Source of the DNA: Narthecium ossifragum | Lineage: Eukaryota; Streptophyta; Magnoliopsida; Dioscoreales; Nartheciaceae | Assembly: GCA_963920575.1 (NCBI GenBank) | Contig: OY986966.1 | Span: 17,479,888-17,543,887 of the forward strand | Direction of reading: 5' to 3' | Length of the DNA stretch: 64,000 bases | Shown: positions 23,531 through 35,576 of the stretch, one piece after another | Layout: every line of letters begins with the position of its first letter | How positions within the stretch are numbered: the stretch's first letter is position 1 | Translations under genes and position numbers: made by a program | Notes under the pieces: generated by a model | Seen by the model: only the letters and a program-made list of their open reading frames with translations | Databases searched by the model: none | What the model was told of the DNA's origin: nothing

Positions 23531-24422
23531 CAAGTAGGATCCTCATTTAGAAATATTGGCAAATGGCACGTTATAAAAATACTATAGAAAATAACAAGTT
23601 CTATATGGTCTGTTCTCTCTGTTAAATAGAACAGTCTTGACTAAATCACACATATTATATCAAGTTGGATCCTCATTTATTAATCCTCCAAAGCCTTTCA
23701 TATCTACTATATATATTAACACTAGTACTCACCTGTGCTCCTGGCACAGTTTTTAGTTATTATTAATATAAAATTTTAACAAACTCCCTGTAATTTGTCT
23801 GGTTAGATGGCTGTGTTGACCCGTAGGTGGTCTAGGGTTCGAAGGTTGGTCATAGCTTTTTGTTCACTGCCACCATAAAACATAGCCAATAAAATATAAA
23901 ATATAAAATATTATAAGTCTAACTTAGGGTATATAAAATAATATAAGTCTTTGCATATTGCATAAGATAATATTAATAGAACTTAGGTTGATATGAATTA
24001 ATGCAGGTTTATATAAAGTAAACTTAGAGAATATATATAAAGAAACTTAGGGGATATGAATTAATGCAGGTTAACCGTTATTGCTTCTTATAAGGTTGAT
24101 ATCACAAATATGATGCCATCTTGGTATGTTATCACATGACAAAGACGGAGCCTGGATTTTCACTTGGGACAATTTGTTACGAAATTTTAGGGATTTGTTT
24201 TATATACGCTACTCAACAAATCCTAATTTAGGTATACATCACTATATTTTCATATTAAATTGATGATATATTCTCATATATATCACTTTGTCAGCCTTCC
24301 TAGGTTACTTTTAATTTAACTGAGGTAAAATAGTAACCAAATATGGCGAAGTTACCGAACCAGCCCTTGTCATTAAGGATGAGAGAATATTTTGATATTT
24401 AGTGAAATAGAGTTCTCTATTT
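23531..24422. other. AT-rich intergenic stretch with a direct repeat
   Basis: No gene seen. The block ATATTATATCAAGT followed by GGATCCTCATTTA occurs at 23522 and again at about 23650, about 128 bp apart. The first copy overlaps the right target duplication of MULE-3. Confidence 0.5.
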
Positions 24423-24432
24423 ATTAGTTATT

Positions 24433-24904
24433 GGATTTTTACATTCTGATTCCCTGCACTTTTCCAGAATTGCACTTTGGTACCACCAAGATTGGGATTT
24501 GTAATTCGCTACCACCAAGTTATAATATTAGGGCAAAGTGATCCAAACCCCCCAATGACGTTATGTGAGCTGACGGTAAACTGGTCATGTGACACGCACG
24601 TGACTACCATCAGCCCAAATAACCACGTGTCATGGCATCTCCTACTACACGTCACTACCCCATTCCACTCTCTCTCCTTTTTCCCTTCCTCTGGTCTCTC
24701 TCTCCCTCATCCCCGCTCCTCACCGGAGCTCGTCATCGGTATCTCCCTTCAAGCCGCTACCCGCGAGCCTCCCTACTGCGTGACCTCACTACCGTCCGCC
24801 TAGCGCCGCCACCACCACGGAGACGACGCGACTCTGCTACAGTCCTGTGGCCCCCGTCGCCGCCCAGCCAACCTCGCGGCTCTCCTCTTTCTCTCTTCTC
24901 TTCT

Positions 24905-24955
<51 letters not shown>

Positions 24956-25808
24956 CGGCCTAACTCTTCCCCATTCCCCTCGTCGTTCATGGTAGCAGTG
25001 CCCCTCCGCCCATCTACTATGGCTTCTCGCCACCACTAGTGCTTCCCGCTGCCACTAGTGCCGCCTCACCGGTCACCGCCTCCCTTCCTCCCTCCTCCTC
25101 CCTCTATCCTCTTTTCCCATCCCCCTTCCCTCTCTTTCTCCACTCTCTCTCCTTTTTCCCCCGCTCTGGTCTCTCTCCCCCTCGTCCCCGCACCTCACCA
25201 GAGCTAGGCATCGGTGCCGGCCTCCAAGCCGCTGCCTACGACCCTCCCTACCGCGCTGCCTCACCGTCGTCCGGCTAGCGCCGCCGCCACCCTGAAGACT
25301 ACGAGTCTCCGTTGTCATCCCGCGGCCCCCGTTGCGGCCTAGCAACCACCCGACTACACCGGGCAGACCCGGCTCTCCCCTTTCTCTCTTCCCTCCCTCC
25401 CTCTCTCTCTCTCTCTCTCTGGCCTAACTCTTCCCCGCACCCCCGCGCCGTTCATGGCCCCTATAAGGACCGACTCCCCTTCCCTCACTCCTCCACTTTC
25501 TCTCCATTCCCTCTCCTCCCTTCCTCATCTGCGCCGGCCTCTTTGCTGCCACCATCATCCTCGCGCCGGCCTCCCTATCGTCGGGAGGGAAGGGGGTTAT
25601 GTTGGCGAGAATACCACCTTATGTGGCGGGAAACGGGTGCAAAACACGCACGTGAGCGGTTTTTCGTCAAATCATAGTAACGGAGTCGGGGATCGAAACT
25701 AAATTTCACTTAGTTTAGAACTTTGTGGTATTGAATTACAAATCTAAAATCTGGTGGTATCAAAGTGCAATTCTGGAAAAGTGCAAGGTAGCAAAATGTA
25801 AAAATCGC
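24433..25808. mobile_element. MULE-4, non-autonomous Mutator-like element (1376 bp)
   Basis: Terminal inverted repeats of about 100 bp (left GGATTTTTACATTCTGATTC; right its near-complement ending GTAAAAATCGC) are flanked by ATTAGTTATT on both sides (24423-24432 and 25809-25818). Both arms contain CTTTTCCAGAATTGCACTTT and TACCACCA blocks. The interior has a CT run (about 24911-24953) and an imperfect internal duplication of about 490 bp, with copies near 24661 and 25141 sharing CTCCTTTTTCCC, GGTCTCTCTC and CCGCCTAGCGCCGCC-type blocks. The Pro/Ser-rich open frames show no domain. Confidence 0.88.
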
Positions 25809-25818
25809 ATTAGTTATT

Positions 25819-27198
25819 ATGTTGATAATGGATGAAAATATTTAATAAAAGTGGTCCACATGTTATAAGTAAAACTATACATGAGTTGAAAAATATGTAG
25901 AATATGTAATAGAGCTTGCCGTTTTATGACTTTCTTGCTTTGTTAGGAGTTTTGATTAAAGTTGGAACACGACTGGTTTTTGTGAGTAAGCGCGCCGGGG
26001 TGGGGGGTGGGGGGTGGGGGTGGACTGGTCCGAGCGTAGTTCCGTCGCTGTCACCCGAATATATTATCTAGCTATTATTTTATTTCTTTTGTTTTCAAGT
26101 AGTTGGGTCTGTGATCTTCAACTCGTGTCCCTTACATTTCAATCACCAGCTATATTCAAAGGTCAAGTAGTTGATGATAGTTATCATATCGGCATCAAAC
26201 AAATACCAATAATGGATATTTTATCATGTCTACAACTATATCTTTAGCTGATTTTGTCTTTTAGACAAAATAGTTGCTCACGCTATAATTATAATTAACA
26301 TACAATCACAAAAAAAATGTAGGTTCTTTTCCTCTTTCTCTTCTTTCACACACACACGCGCGCGCGTACCCACCCACCCACCTTCCAGTAACAGAAACCA
26401 ACTGCCCAGGAACCTAGAAACCCTCAAAAATCACAAGGAAAAACTTAAATAGAATACCTTATTCATCAAGAAAACTTAGAGTAGGAAACGTTTTTGAAGA
26501 AAGAAAATATTTTTTGTGAGAAATTTAAATCTTTCCTCTTATGGTGGAATCAGATATCTGAGATGTGGTGGAGGTCATTAATAGGTCAAAGATTTGGCTA
26601 CGGGAGATGGAACAACTAGCTAAGTAAATATGGAAGCTCGTTCTTGGGTTTGAGTATGTTGCTTTCTGTTTGTGCCGAGAAGCTCCAATGCGGTAGCTGA
26701 TGGAGTAGCAAAGTGGTGTAGAGCTAACTGCACCGGCCTAGAGTAGCAGCACTGCACCGGCCTAGAGTGGCAGCAGGATGGGGTTTAAACCTTGGCTAGG
26801 ATGTTGGAAATAATTCTTAGCCTAAGGGCTCAATTCATAAATAAATAAAAAAACCAACATAACACATGTTCTTCTCTAGAGATACCACCCACACTTTGTA
26901 GCTTTCCTCTACCTAACAACAAAAATCCACAAGTGAAGGCAAGCAGGGTACCCCTAGTTTTGATATCCTGAGCTGTAGCCATTTGGATATCTCCAATGTT
27001 TCATTTGAAGGTGACATCGGATCTGGGAATCCTTAATGTGGCATGCTTGAACAACCGCTTAATTGAATACCATTAACAACATTGACTATTTTGATTCTGT
27101 CACACCTAACGACACAAGTTGCATTAAAGATATGTTGGCCTAAACAGCATTCACAACTTAGATATTGGATTTAATTGAATAGTTGGATCCAAGTTTGT
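25819..27198. other. Intergenic stretch with simple repeats
   Basis: No gene recognised. It holds a G-rich run at about 25994-26020 (G-blocks of 4-6 separated by T), a CA/CG/CCCA microsatellite at about 26347-26383, and a short tandem CTGCACCGGCCTAGAGT repeat near 26730-26768. Confidence 0.5.
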
Positions 27199-27607
27199 TT
27201 TTTAAACGGTTGAGCCCGAAGGCCAGCGACTACACTTAGCAAACCCAACCCAATCCGTCGACGCATGTGTCGTCGGATTGGGATTTATTACAGCATTAAC
27301 AAAACCATGTACCTGAACAGCTACCCAATCTGCCATTAAGTTGGCTTCATGTGAGATATGAAGAAAATGAAAACTCTGCTGGCGACCAGCCCTCCACCTA
27401 ATGTCATGTACTAACGGAGCCAAATTCAAGGAAGTAGCAATTCTCGCATTGACTAAGTCCACCGTAGCTTTGGAATCACTATCAATATGCACATTTCGGA
27501 TCCCTCGATTAGCTGCTCCCTGCAAGGCCTTCACAATGGCACTTAACTCACCATGCAACACACCATCACCGTCGCAAGTATAACTATCAGATGCAGTCCA
27601 CTGATTC
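27199..27607 (-). pseudogene. 5'-truncated LINE tail, RNase H domain
   Basis: The minus-strand frame reads LHGELSAIVKALQGAANRGI, then NVHIDSDSKATVDLV and HFLHISHEANLMADWVA. This is the E, D and HxxREAN-type core of the RNase H (RVT_3) domain at the end of plant LINEs. The 3' end is close to an A-rich tail (complement of TTTGTTTTTTAAA at 27187-27207). The 5' part is cut off at about 27607, where a second LINE tail begins. Confidence 0.75.
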
Positions 27608-28712
27608 TTTTTTTTTATTAGATAAGTCAGAAGGCTGAGGCTGAAGGAAAGATTTCAAGGAAAGCGGCAGACTCAAAAGAACCACCCCGTGCTAAGCCTG
27701 CAAGACAATCTGTTTTCACGTTGAATTCGTGAGGGATAAGAACGAAGAGGACATTGACAAAAAGGGATGAGAAACGCCATATTTGTCGAAGGATATGAGA
27801 AAACTCATATGGCCAATTCATCCTGCATGAGATAGGATTGACAGCGATCTTGGAGTCAGACTCGACCACCAACTTGGGCATATGAAAACTCTTGACTTGG
27901 GAGAGTCCCCTAAGAATAGCCAGCAGTCCCCCCTCGACGATCGATTAGACTGGCCGACAGGAGGACCAATGCCACACCATAGAAGACCCAGAAAAAAGGA
28001 TAGCCGCTAGACCAGTAGAACCAGAGCGGACGGCCGTGTCCATTCTCAAAACCGGCGAGGCATGAGAAGAAGGAGAACGAGGGGGAATCCGTCGAGGAAG
28101 AGACAAAGTGAGCTCTCTAACATGTCGGAAGATAACGCTAAGAGCTTTGTCGGAGGAAGTTGATGATTGTTGAAGACGATGACATTCCTCTCTTTCCATA
28201 GCCACCAAAGCATATAGGCGACGGTGGTTTTCTGCGTTTCCAGCCTTACACGAGACGGTTTGGAGAAGAGGGCCCAACAATCCAGAATAGACAATGGATG
28301 TTGCCATCCAACAGCGACGCGGTCCCAGACTTCTTGGGTAAAACCGTAGGCGAAAAAGATGTGGGGCGGGTCCTCTTGAGCAGTGGAACACCATGCGCAG
28401 GAGGGGTCTGCGAGACATCCCCAACGCCAAAGATCTACAACAGTTGAGATCTTACCATGGAAAAACTTCCAAAGAAAAAAGATCACTCTAGGGCCTGCAG
28501 CTAACTTCCAGAAATTCTGCCAAGCTGCACAATGCTCTTCACCCAACCAAGATGGAGTCTCCATACTGGACAACCAACGAAACAGGGAGGAGGTGGAGAT
28601 AGCGTCGGAACTGACATGAGGCCAAACTACATGGTCTCTGGGTTCCTCCCGAGTGTGAAAGCTAGAAATTAAAGAGCAGAGAGCCGGGTGGAAGAGAGAG
28701 AGGAGATAAGGT
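27608..28712 (-). pseudogene. LINE 3' region: zf-RVT and RNase H domains
   Basis: Minus strand: LAAGPRVIFFLWKFFHGKIS, then CAWCSTAQEDPPHIFFAYGF and WWLWKERNVIVFN mark the zf-RVT zinc-binding region. A frameshift leads into an RNase H domain, PKLVVESDSKIAVNPI and FVLIPHEFNVKTDCLA. The poly(A) tail is the complement of the T run at 27608-27617. The upstream part continues beyond the LTR fragment at 28713-29300. Multiple frame breaks show it is dead. Confidence 0.8.
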
Positions 28713-29300
28713 TGTTAGTCCTAATAGTGTTTTGATGATGCAAATATGTTTTTAAATGCTAAAATATATATGTGATAGAATATATGTTGGAAACATGCTT
28801 TAACTTTCATATTTGAGAATTGTTAGTGTCCACGGACGATGCGGCGGTCAACCGTGGGATCGACCGTGGAGTATGGTGGATCAACCGCGAAGGTTATTTA
28901 TGGGCTTTAGGCCGACGGTCGATGTGACGGTCGATGGACCGATCGACCGTGGCCTATGTGGCCTTATGAGTAGAAGCGACGGTCGAACGAGGCATCGACC
29001 ATGAGAAGTGTTTTTCCTCACAGAGTCTCACGGACGATGTGACGGTCGACCGTGAAGCTTAAAGGTCGATGCGTGGATCGACCGCGGCTCAAGAAGAGCG
29101 CGACGGACGATGTGACAGACGATGCGACGGTCGACCACCAGTCAGGATTACTAGCCGTTGAAGAGCCGTTGCAGAAATGCAAAGTGGCCGTTGGGAGCTG
29201 TTTTTTGAGGTCTTAAAGCTCAAGTATATATGGAAAGTTGCAAAAAAACTTGGTGTAAGACAAAGGGAGATATTAGTTTACATTGTAACAAGTTGCAAAA
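28713..29300 (+). mobile_element. Truncated Copia LTR with GGTCGACC cluster
   Basis: Starts TGTTAGTCCTAATAGTGTTTT, wait-free match to the LTRs at 57027 and 58482, and follows the same order: cluster (28833-29135), AGCCGTTG blocks, a TATA-like TATATATGG near 29225, then leader. It stops at about 29300, roughly 400 bp short of those LTRs, and LINE sequence resumes. The exact right border is uncertain. Confidence 0.7.
28833..29135. repeat. Cluster of GGTCGACC/GATCGACC palindromes
   Basis: More than ten related sites of the form ACGGTCGACCGT, GATCGACCGTG or half sites CGGTCGATG and CGGACGATG. Some are decayed in a CpG-like manner (GGTCAACC, GATCAACC). Open frames crossing such clusters read as Val-Asp-Arg/Ser-Thr-Val repeats and are not genes. 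Confidence 0.85.
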
Positions 29301-29714
29301 AAACTTGATGTAAAAACTAGTTGGGGTTGGACTGGATGTAACAAAACTTGATCGGCAAGGTCTTGACCAAAACAAGACTTCACTTGATCAACTCGCCACT
29401 CCCTTTCATCATCAATCATTCGTTGGACCCTCTTGTCACTCAGAATCTCCTCCATCGCCACTCCTCTTCCTCCCTCTCAACAAGCATCCAATCTCCACTG
29501 GACTGAAGGTCGGGATGTGGCGGAGTGAAGCGCGAGGGAGCATTCTTCACCATCCCATCATCACTAGTACCCTCATCAGAAGCCTTATTACACATAGGAA
29601 CTATATGGTGCATCACCCTATATAGTTTCTCCATCCAAGCGGTGTGATATTGAAGCCGCAAGACCCCATCGAGAGGAGATGGGTTAGAACTTGCAACAAC
29701 GGTGGTTGGCCCAT
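29301..29714 (-). pseudogene. LINE fragment upstream of the zf-RVT domain
   Basis: On the minus strand VQRMIDDEREWRVDQVKSCF followed by GQDLADQVLLHP matches the linker that precedes the zf-RVT domain in plant LINEs. Further upstream, SGDWMLVEREEEEW resembles an ORF1 C-terminal part. No RT domain lies between, so the LINE has a large internal deletion or two copies are joined. Confidence 0.55.
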
Positions 29715-32169
29715 TGTCACGCCCCGACCAGCGAAAGCCCAACCGGGCCGGGCGACGTGAACCGGAACCTAACAAAACGCGGAAAATATTGGCGATGGTT
29801 CCCTCTAACCTATTGGTCTCCCTAACAATTCATCACAAACACCCTCAATTTAAACAACAATAATTAAAGAAGCCTTGAACCACAGATTATAAAAACCAAG
29901 TGAATTTAATATACATATCTTCGGAGAGGGGAAGATTCAAATACAACATTTAAACACTCCCGTAGGATACTAACTAACAAAGGGTTTAAAAGCAGTAAAA
30001 GATCACCACTTCTCAGACTCCGCCTGACGCCGACCAACTGTCCGGTAGGGGCCACCAAAGAGGAGCTAACGCCTGTACTTGCAAAACGAAGCCCAAGTAG
30101 GAGTGAGCACTAAGCTCAGTAGGGTTCTACACTACGACACACAGAAGGAAGAGGGAAACGCAATAGTATCGCCCTCAAGTAAGACCTGGATGTATACAGA
30201 GGTCCCATAACCCCACCGTGTGTCCCTGAGGCCCACGATCACGGTCTTCCAGAAGAACTGGTCACATGTCAGGTCACACTCAGTAAGCAGAACTAACACT
30301 GCTAGCCCACAAGCAGGGAACGACACTGCAGGCGGGAAATAGCACCGCTGAGTAGTCAACCTCTCTACTCAAGGGTCAACACAGTGGGACACCGCCTACA
30401 ACTCAGCATCCGACTCGAGGCCGCCACGACCTCTACAATCACCAAGCAACAGGTGTACCAGTCATCTAAGCCTATCATCAAGTTTGACTGGACACCACAA
30501 TTCGAACCGGGTTCAAACTACCCAACCCCGGTCCTAGGGCTAAATCCGAGCTTCCAGCCTCGGGACGACGACCCACAGATCACCCACGCCCTAACCATGC
30601 AACTAATGCACAACAGAGATGCATGCGATGAACATACACAAATAAGATGTAAGCATGCAACAGTATGATAAAGACAACATACAAGTCCAACTGAATTGCT
30701 GCAGCGGTACTACCAACCGCTGCCAGCCAATACGTAGCGGGTCCCGGCATTACGACGGTACCGCAACTGTCAACCGCAGACTCCTGCAATGGGAAGCAAC
30801 CCCGAAAACTTTGGTGAACAGTAAAATATAATATTATATGTTCCGAACATATAATATTATTTAAAACACCAAAATCCTCTACTTAGAGGCTAATTAACCC
30901 CGTCGATCCGACATCCAAACGATGTTGGATTCGAGATCCAACTTATACATTAGTAGATAAACATGCTGGAATCAACATATCCAAAATCGAGAAACATCCA
31001 ACGGCTCGATTAACGGGAAAACACTAATCAAAACCGCTAATCTCACTAACTTACCATTACTTGCTGCAACGCAGCCCACCCATAAGAATTTCATAACAAA
31101 TCGTAGGAAAATCAGGAAATTATGAAATCAGTTGGGTCTAAGAGTAGATTCAAAGATCGACAACTTTTATGTTCATCATAACCCAAGAACATGCACGTAC
31201 CGATAGAAAAACTCACAGTAAACCAACCGTTCTTCAAGAACAGCAGAAACCAGAAAATCCGAGATTAAACGTGCTTAAATCCTACTAAAATCTCAACCAA
31301 AGCTTATGAAACTTATAACATAAATTACACTAAGCAAGAGGCATCCAAAAACAGCAAGAACAGCAAGATCTAACGGCTAGATCAAGAGAAAACCCATAAA
31401 CTAACTCAATTAGGTAGAAACCTACCGAAAACGTAAATCCTTGGTTGATTCCCCGCTAACCAGTCACCAACCCAGCTTCAAACCATACCAGGGATCTTCC
31501 TCACGGCGCCATGGATCCAACGAGCCCTCAAGCACTCAAAATGGTGGCCGGAGGAGGGAGAACGGAGGGAAAGAAGTGGTTGCCGGAAACAGGGGAAGCA
31601 GAACTGCGGGAAGAAGAAGGAAGAAGGAGAAGGAAGGAGAAGGAGAAGAGGAAGAAGGGAAGAGGAAAAGCCAGGAAAGGGGGAGAGGATAAGGATAAGG
31701 GAGAGGAGAGGAGAGAAAGTCCTCTCTCCATCTGAAAGTGGAGAGCGACGGCCAATGGCAGCCATCCTCTCAAAATTCACCGCCAAGACTTTCTGGCAGA
31801 GGAAAATCGATCTTCTTCTCAAGGAGGATCGATCTCCTTAGCAAGGAAGATCGATCTCCTTAGAAAGAAATATCGATCTCCTTTGCTCAGAAACTCAAAC
31901 TTGGGCTAAAACACAAGCCTAAGCTCGGATCTTCTGATTCCGGGTCCACCTAACCATTCTAATTAAACACTAATACAAACACGGTCAGTGTGTGCACACG
32001 CGAGTGTGGAACAAACCAAAAAGGCATAATTTACCAAATTTACCAAATTTCCCTTGCGGTCCAAGAAACAATGTGATATACCGAATCGCGCACTCGACGC
32101 GAAACAATCAAACGAGCCACGGGTCCGACCCATCCGGTCGACCCAGGAGTAGAGGGACAAGTCCTCACA
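29715..32169 (-). mobile_element. Solo LTR (2455 bp) inserted in LINE sequence
   Basis: Runs from TGTCACGCC to CCTCACA with CCCAT on both sides (29710-29714 and 32170-32174). It is the closest relative of the LTR at 11122, sharing long blocks throughout. It contains the shared module (GCCTGTACTTGCAAAACGAA near 30070) and a GATCGATC cluster (31806-31885) with AAGGAGATCGATCTCC-type palindromes. No coding capacity. Confidence 0.88.
31806..31885. repeat. GATCGATC cluster with AGGAGATCGATCTCCT-type arms
   Basis: Four ATCGATC cores in 80 bp, three of them followed by TCTCCTT and preceded by AAGGA or GGAGG. The arms are themselves close to palindromic, forming units of up to 18 bp. Confidence 0.8.
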
Positions 32170-32174
32170 CCCAT

Positions 32175-32640
32175 GCACCCTTGTACTCACGCGACACAAC
32201 AAGAGGCCCAAGACTCCTCAGATTGCCATGTTCGAGTGCATTCCACACGACATCATGCTTAGAAAGCTCAGCCAACTCATCATCCTCAAGTCTCCCCAGC
32301 CCACCAAAGAGTGGTGCGAACCGATTCGTAGCAATGTTCCATGGAACCTAGAGAGGACCGTCCATGGAACCCAGAGAGGACCGTCAGCATGTCTCTCTCA
32401 TCAGCAAATTTAAACACAAAAACTCCATGGGATCTATCTATAACCATAAAAAGTTCTGAAGTCTTCCACATATATGCCAAGCGATGTCAGAGAAAGTTGA
32501 GCCCTACTCGCCCGCCGAAAAACATCCTTAACAATGAATGCTCCCATTTTTTCTGGCAGCGTGCCATAACATCTGGCAGAATGAAGTCACACTCATGACG
32601 GGTCTCACCGAGCTCTCAAATCTCCTCCTCTCCAATAACA
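32175..32640 (-). pseudogene. LINE ORF1-like (DUF4283) fragment
   Basis: Minus-strand VIDRSHGVFVFKFADERDML followed by TVLSG resembles the DUF4283 core of plant LINE gag-like proteins, where a FxFxFxxExDRxxVL stretch precedes GPW. The flanking frame is broken. Together with 29301-29714 it is probably one LINE split by the solo LTR. Confidence 0.45.
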
Positions 32641-32783
32641 TGGTTTTGCACATCATCCCCTACAACCACCTTCGCCCATGATCCACTGACTATCCCTCCC
32701 CCGCCACCTACCAACGGTGGAGGAGAACCACCTTGCCCAGTGTGCCCACCATCGCTCGCAGGCTCCCTTCTCGGACAATCTGT

Positions 32784-33080
32784 GTTGGATCTAAGTTAAA
32801 TATGTTATGAACATTGAAAATTCTAATTGATCTATGTTTTGATTTAACAAATAAATAGATGGAGATGTTTCCAACCTTTCTAACCCCCTATGGAGGATGT
32901 TGAGTTACAAGAGTTCTTACACGACATGTTATTAGAGTGGTAAGGGAGCTAATATTATTGAATATTAAAAAATTGTAGTAATTAAATTCACCCTCTCCTA
33001 TCTGTTTAAGCTTTTGAAACAATTAGTCGTTAGTATCAGAGCAAGGGTCTAGAGTTGGAGTCAAAACATATCACTATGTT
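32784..33080 (+). mobile_element. TRIM- or Copia-like LTR end with primer-binding site
   Basis: From TGTTGGATCTAAG at 32784 an AT-rich stretch ends in CTTTTGAAACAATTAGTC. It is followed by GTTAGTATCAGAGC, which is one base from the tRNA-iMet primer site TGGTATCAGAGC of Copia and TRIM elements. I found no second LTR, so this is a fragment or solo remnant. Confidence 0.4.
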
Positions 33081-33721
33081 TCACGTGTTGGGATTCATGA
33101 ATCATTCGACTATCCGCTTGTCGAGAAGAGCTTGGCGTGTCAGAGAATCATTTATTAGTAACTAAATTTTGGGTTTTCTACATATTTTTTTTTAAAAAAT
33201 ATATAGAATTATATACTTATCTTTCAAAACATTTAGTTTATATGTCTCAAATCTAGCTTCTTAGATGATAAATTATATTATATGTATATTATGAATGTAT
33301 AATTTGGAAATTTTTCAAGGATAATATGTAAAAAAGAAAACCCTAAAATTTTGAAAAATTTACATATTAAATCCAGTATATTTTTTATTTTACAACTTAA
33401 GGCGGTTTTATCTCTTCGTTACAAAACATACCATTTGCATATTAATAACTGACTTATAAGTTGTGAATTCTGACTTATATATAAGGTTTCCTGACCAAAA
33501 TGACTTGTTTTCTAACGAAAACATGTAATGGTCCTAAATTTCCAAATAAATGATTCTATGTGAGTGACGTATTTGGAAATTTGAGAAGCACAGTTGTAGT
33601 TAGATAAATTTCAAAATAAAAATAAATTAGATTCAATATGCAATTTTTCCTAAAAAAAATTATAGTGGTCTTTTGAGAATCAAGGGTGAAAGTAGCAGGT
33701 AATGAAGCAAGTTTTGTTTGA
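33081..33721. other. AT-rich intergenic stretch
   Basis: No gene, RNA gene or complete element seen. The sequence is very AT-rich with stops in all frames. Confidence 0.4.
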
Positions 33722-34650
33722 TTCATTGAGCCCAATGGCTAAGAGTTATAGCAGTCTATGCCCATCCTCACAAGACCACAGAAGACCGGTCTGTGAATGG
33801 CGACAAAATCGAGCTTCGCTATCAGCTATAGCATTAAAGTCCCGTGCAACATACAAAAAACATACAGAAACAGAATGAAGGGCCAAAAACCAAACTTCCT
33901 TGGCCAATCCTTCAACCTCTCTCGGCCATAGCCTTGTACCATTTAGCATCCGAATAGCCACCAAGGAGTCAGCTTCCACTACAATGCTGGAGTAACCTCT
34001 ACCCACTTACCCACTGCCTCCTTTAATGCCATAATAACTCCTTCTAACTCACATTGCAAAACAGATCTCCTAACAATTACTCTTCCCACCACCCAATTCA
34101 AGGATCCATTATGAGCCACCCCTACAACTCCGCACTCAGCCAAACCAAAGGCAGGATCAACAGAGACATCAGTTTGAACAAGCTGAACACCTTCCCTCCG
34201 TTCACCATGGTTCTCCGCCGGCGAGCGCAACCGGAGATACTCACATGCCATTCTCCTAGCCTTACACACCATCGCCATAACCTCCTCCCCTTCACCAGCA
34301 AAAAATCAACCCATTTCTTACTTTCCAGACCAGCCAAGTGCTGATCGTAAGGAATGTTTTGATCATGCATTTTCACCTCCTCTTGCCCCGAAGAACTCAT
34401 CAGGAATTCCAGCAGCATATCCGGATCCCAAGTCGGCATCATAAATCCTTCTTCTCCCCAATAGCCTTAAAAACTTCATGCGCAAATCTACAGCCAAACA
34501 TAGCATGTCTGATCGTTTCAGGTAATGAAACAGTTGCACTGTCCTAAACCACTCATTTTTCGTACAAGTCATGAATGGAGTCCAGGCCAGTCCAGAGCCA
34601 TTCAAACCTACATGCCTAAATAGTACTACTTCACACACAAGCTAGGCTTT
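33722..34650 (-). pseudogene. LINE 3' region with RNase H domain, frameshifted
   Basis: Minus strand: VSVDPAFGLAECGVVGVAHN and LQCELEGVIMALKEAVGKWV, then after a frameshift at about 33990 IVVEADSLVAIRML and FLYVARDFNAIADSEA. Together these are one RNase H domain (D, E, D/E and R-D-x-N core). The more distal part contains weak zf-RVT-like sequence. The frameshift and missing RT make it a relic. Confidence 0.75.
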
Positions 34651-35420
34651 AATAATAGGGAAGTGGGCATCAGTTAACAATAAGTTTCAAGGCATAGGAT
34701 GATGAATAAAAACCTCTACATTTGGGCATGCGCATGCTACTTCTCCAGCCTTAGTACTTTTTTTTATCTTGCTTCCCTTACAAAAGGTGTCCAATGGAGG
34801 ATGAGAATAGGAACTCCTCTGACATGTGCCAGTCCTACTTTTTTTTTTTTTTTATCTTGCTTCCCTTACAAAAGGTGTGATAGTGCTGAATAAACAATGA
34901 CTTTTGACGGTGTACAACTTATAAATCTTCTTTTTAAGGTGATGGACCACTTCCATCATTCATGCATCTTGAACTGATAGAGAAGTGCATTCATTTGAGC
35001 ATCATCTCAAATAGATAGATTCTCATAGAATATGGATTTTGTAGGAAGTGATGAGATGATGCATGTTGGTGGTTCATGAAAGCTTCCTTGGTTGTGTGGG
35101 GGAGAATAAACTTATGCAGAAGACAGCTATGTTAACTTAGATATATGCTTATGGGTGAGATCCAAGAGATAACTCATTCTACAGTGGATCCATGTGGATT
35201 AGTTTTTGTATTAAATCATCACCTCATAACTTAACGAGATCCATTATCACACACAATCATATGCTTTTTGAAGACTTAAACAACTTGGATTGGTTTGAGA
35301 CAACATAGATCCACCATTGAGAAAAATAAAACTCGAGTCAATCACAGATATTATCCAGGTTTACAACAACATGCACCAAGAGCACCTGCAACCAAATCCC
35401 AACCCATATGTGAACCATGG
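34651..35420. other. Intergenic stretch with a direct repeat
   Basis: No gene seen. A T run followed by ATCTTGCTTCCCTTACAAAA and GGTGT occurs twice (about 34760-34790 and 34847-34878), some 87 bp apart. Confidence 0.5.
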
Positions 35421-35576
35421 TTTTTTTTTTGAATAGATAAGCCGAAGCTGCAACTTAGACATTAAGCTGTTCTCATCTCGCCAAGGGAATCATATCCGGG
35501 CAGATCGAGCAATCTCATCTGCCCTTACATTAAACTCACATTAAACTCACACGGAATATGAACAATAGAAAATCCA
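35421..35576 (-). mobile_element. Very short 5'-truncated LINE insertion
   Basis: A T run at 35421-35430 (poly(A) tail on the minus strand) and about 150 bp encoding FNVRADEIARSARI, the end of a LINE RNase H domain, are flanked by the 10-bp direct repeat TGAACCATGG (35411-35420 and 35577-35586). This is a complete target-primed insertion. It lies in the 3' flank of GAA1. Confidence 0.85.
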
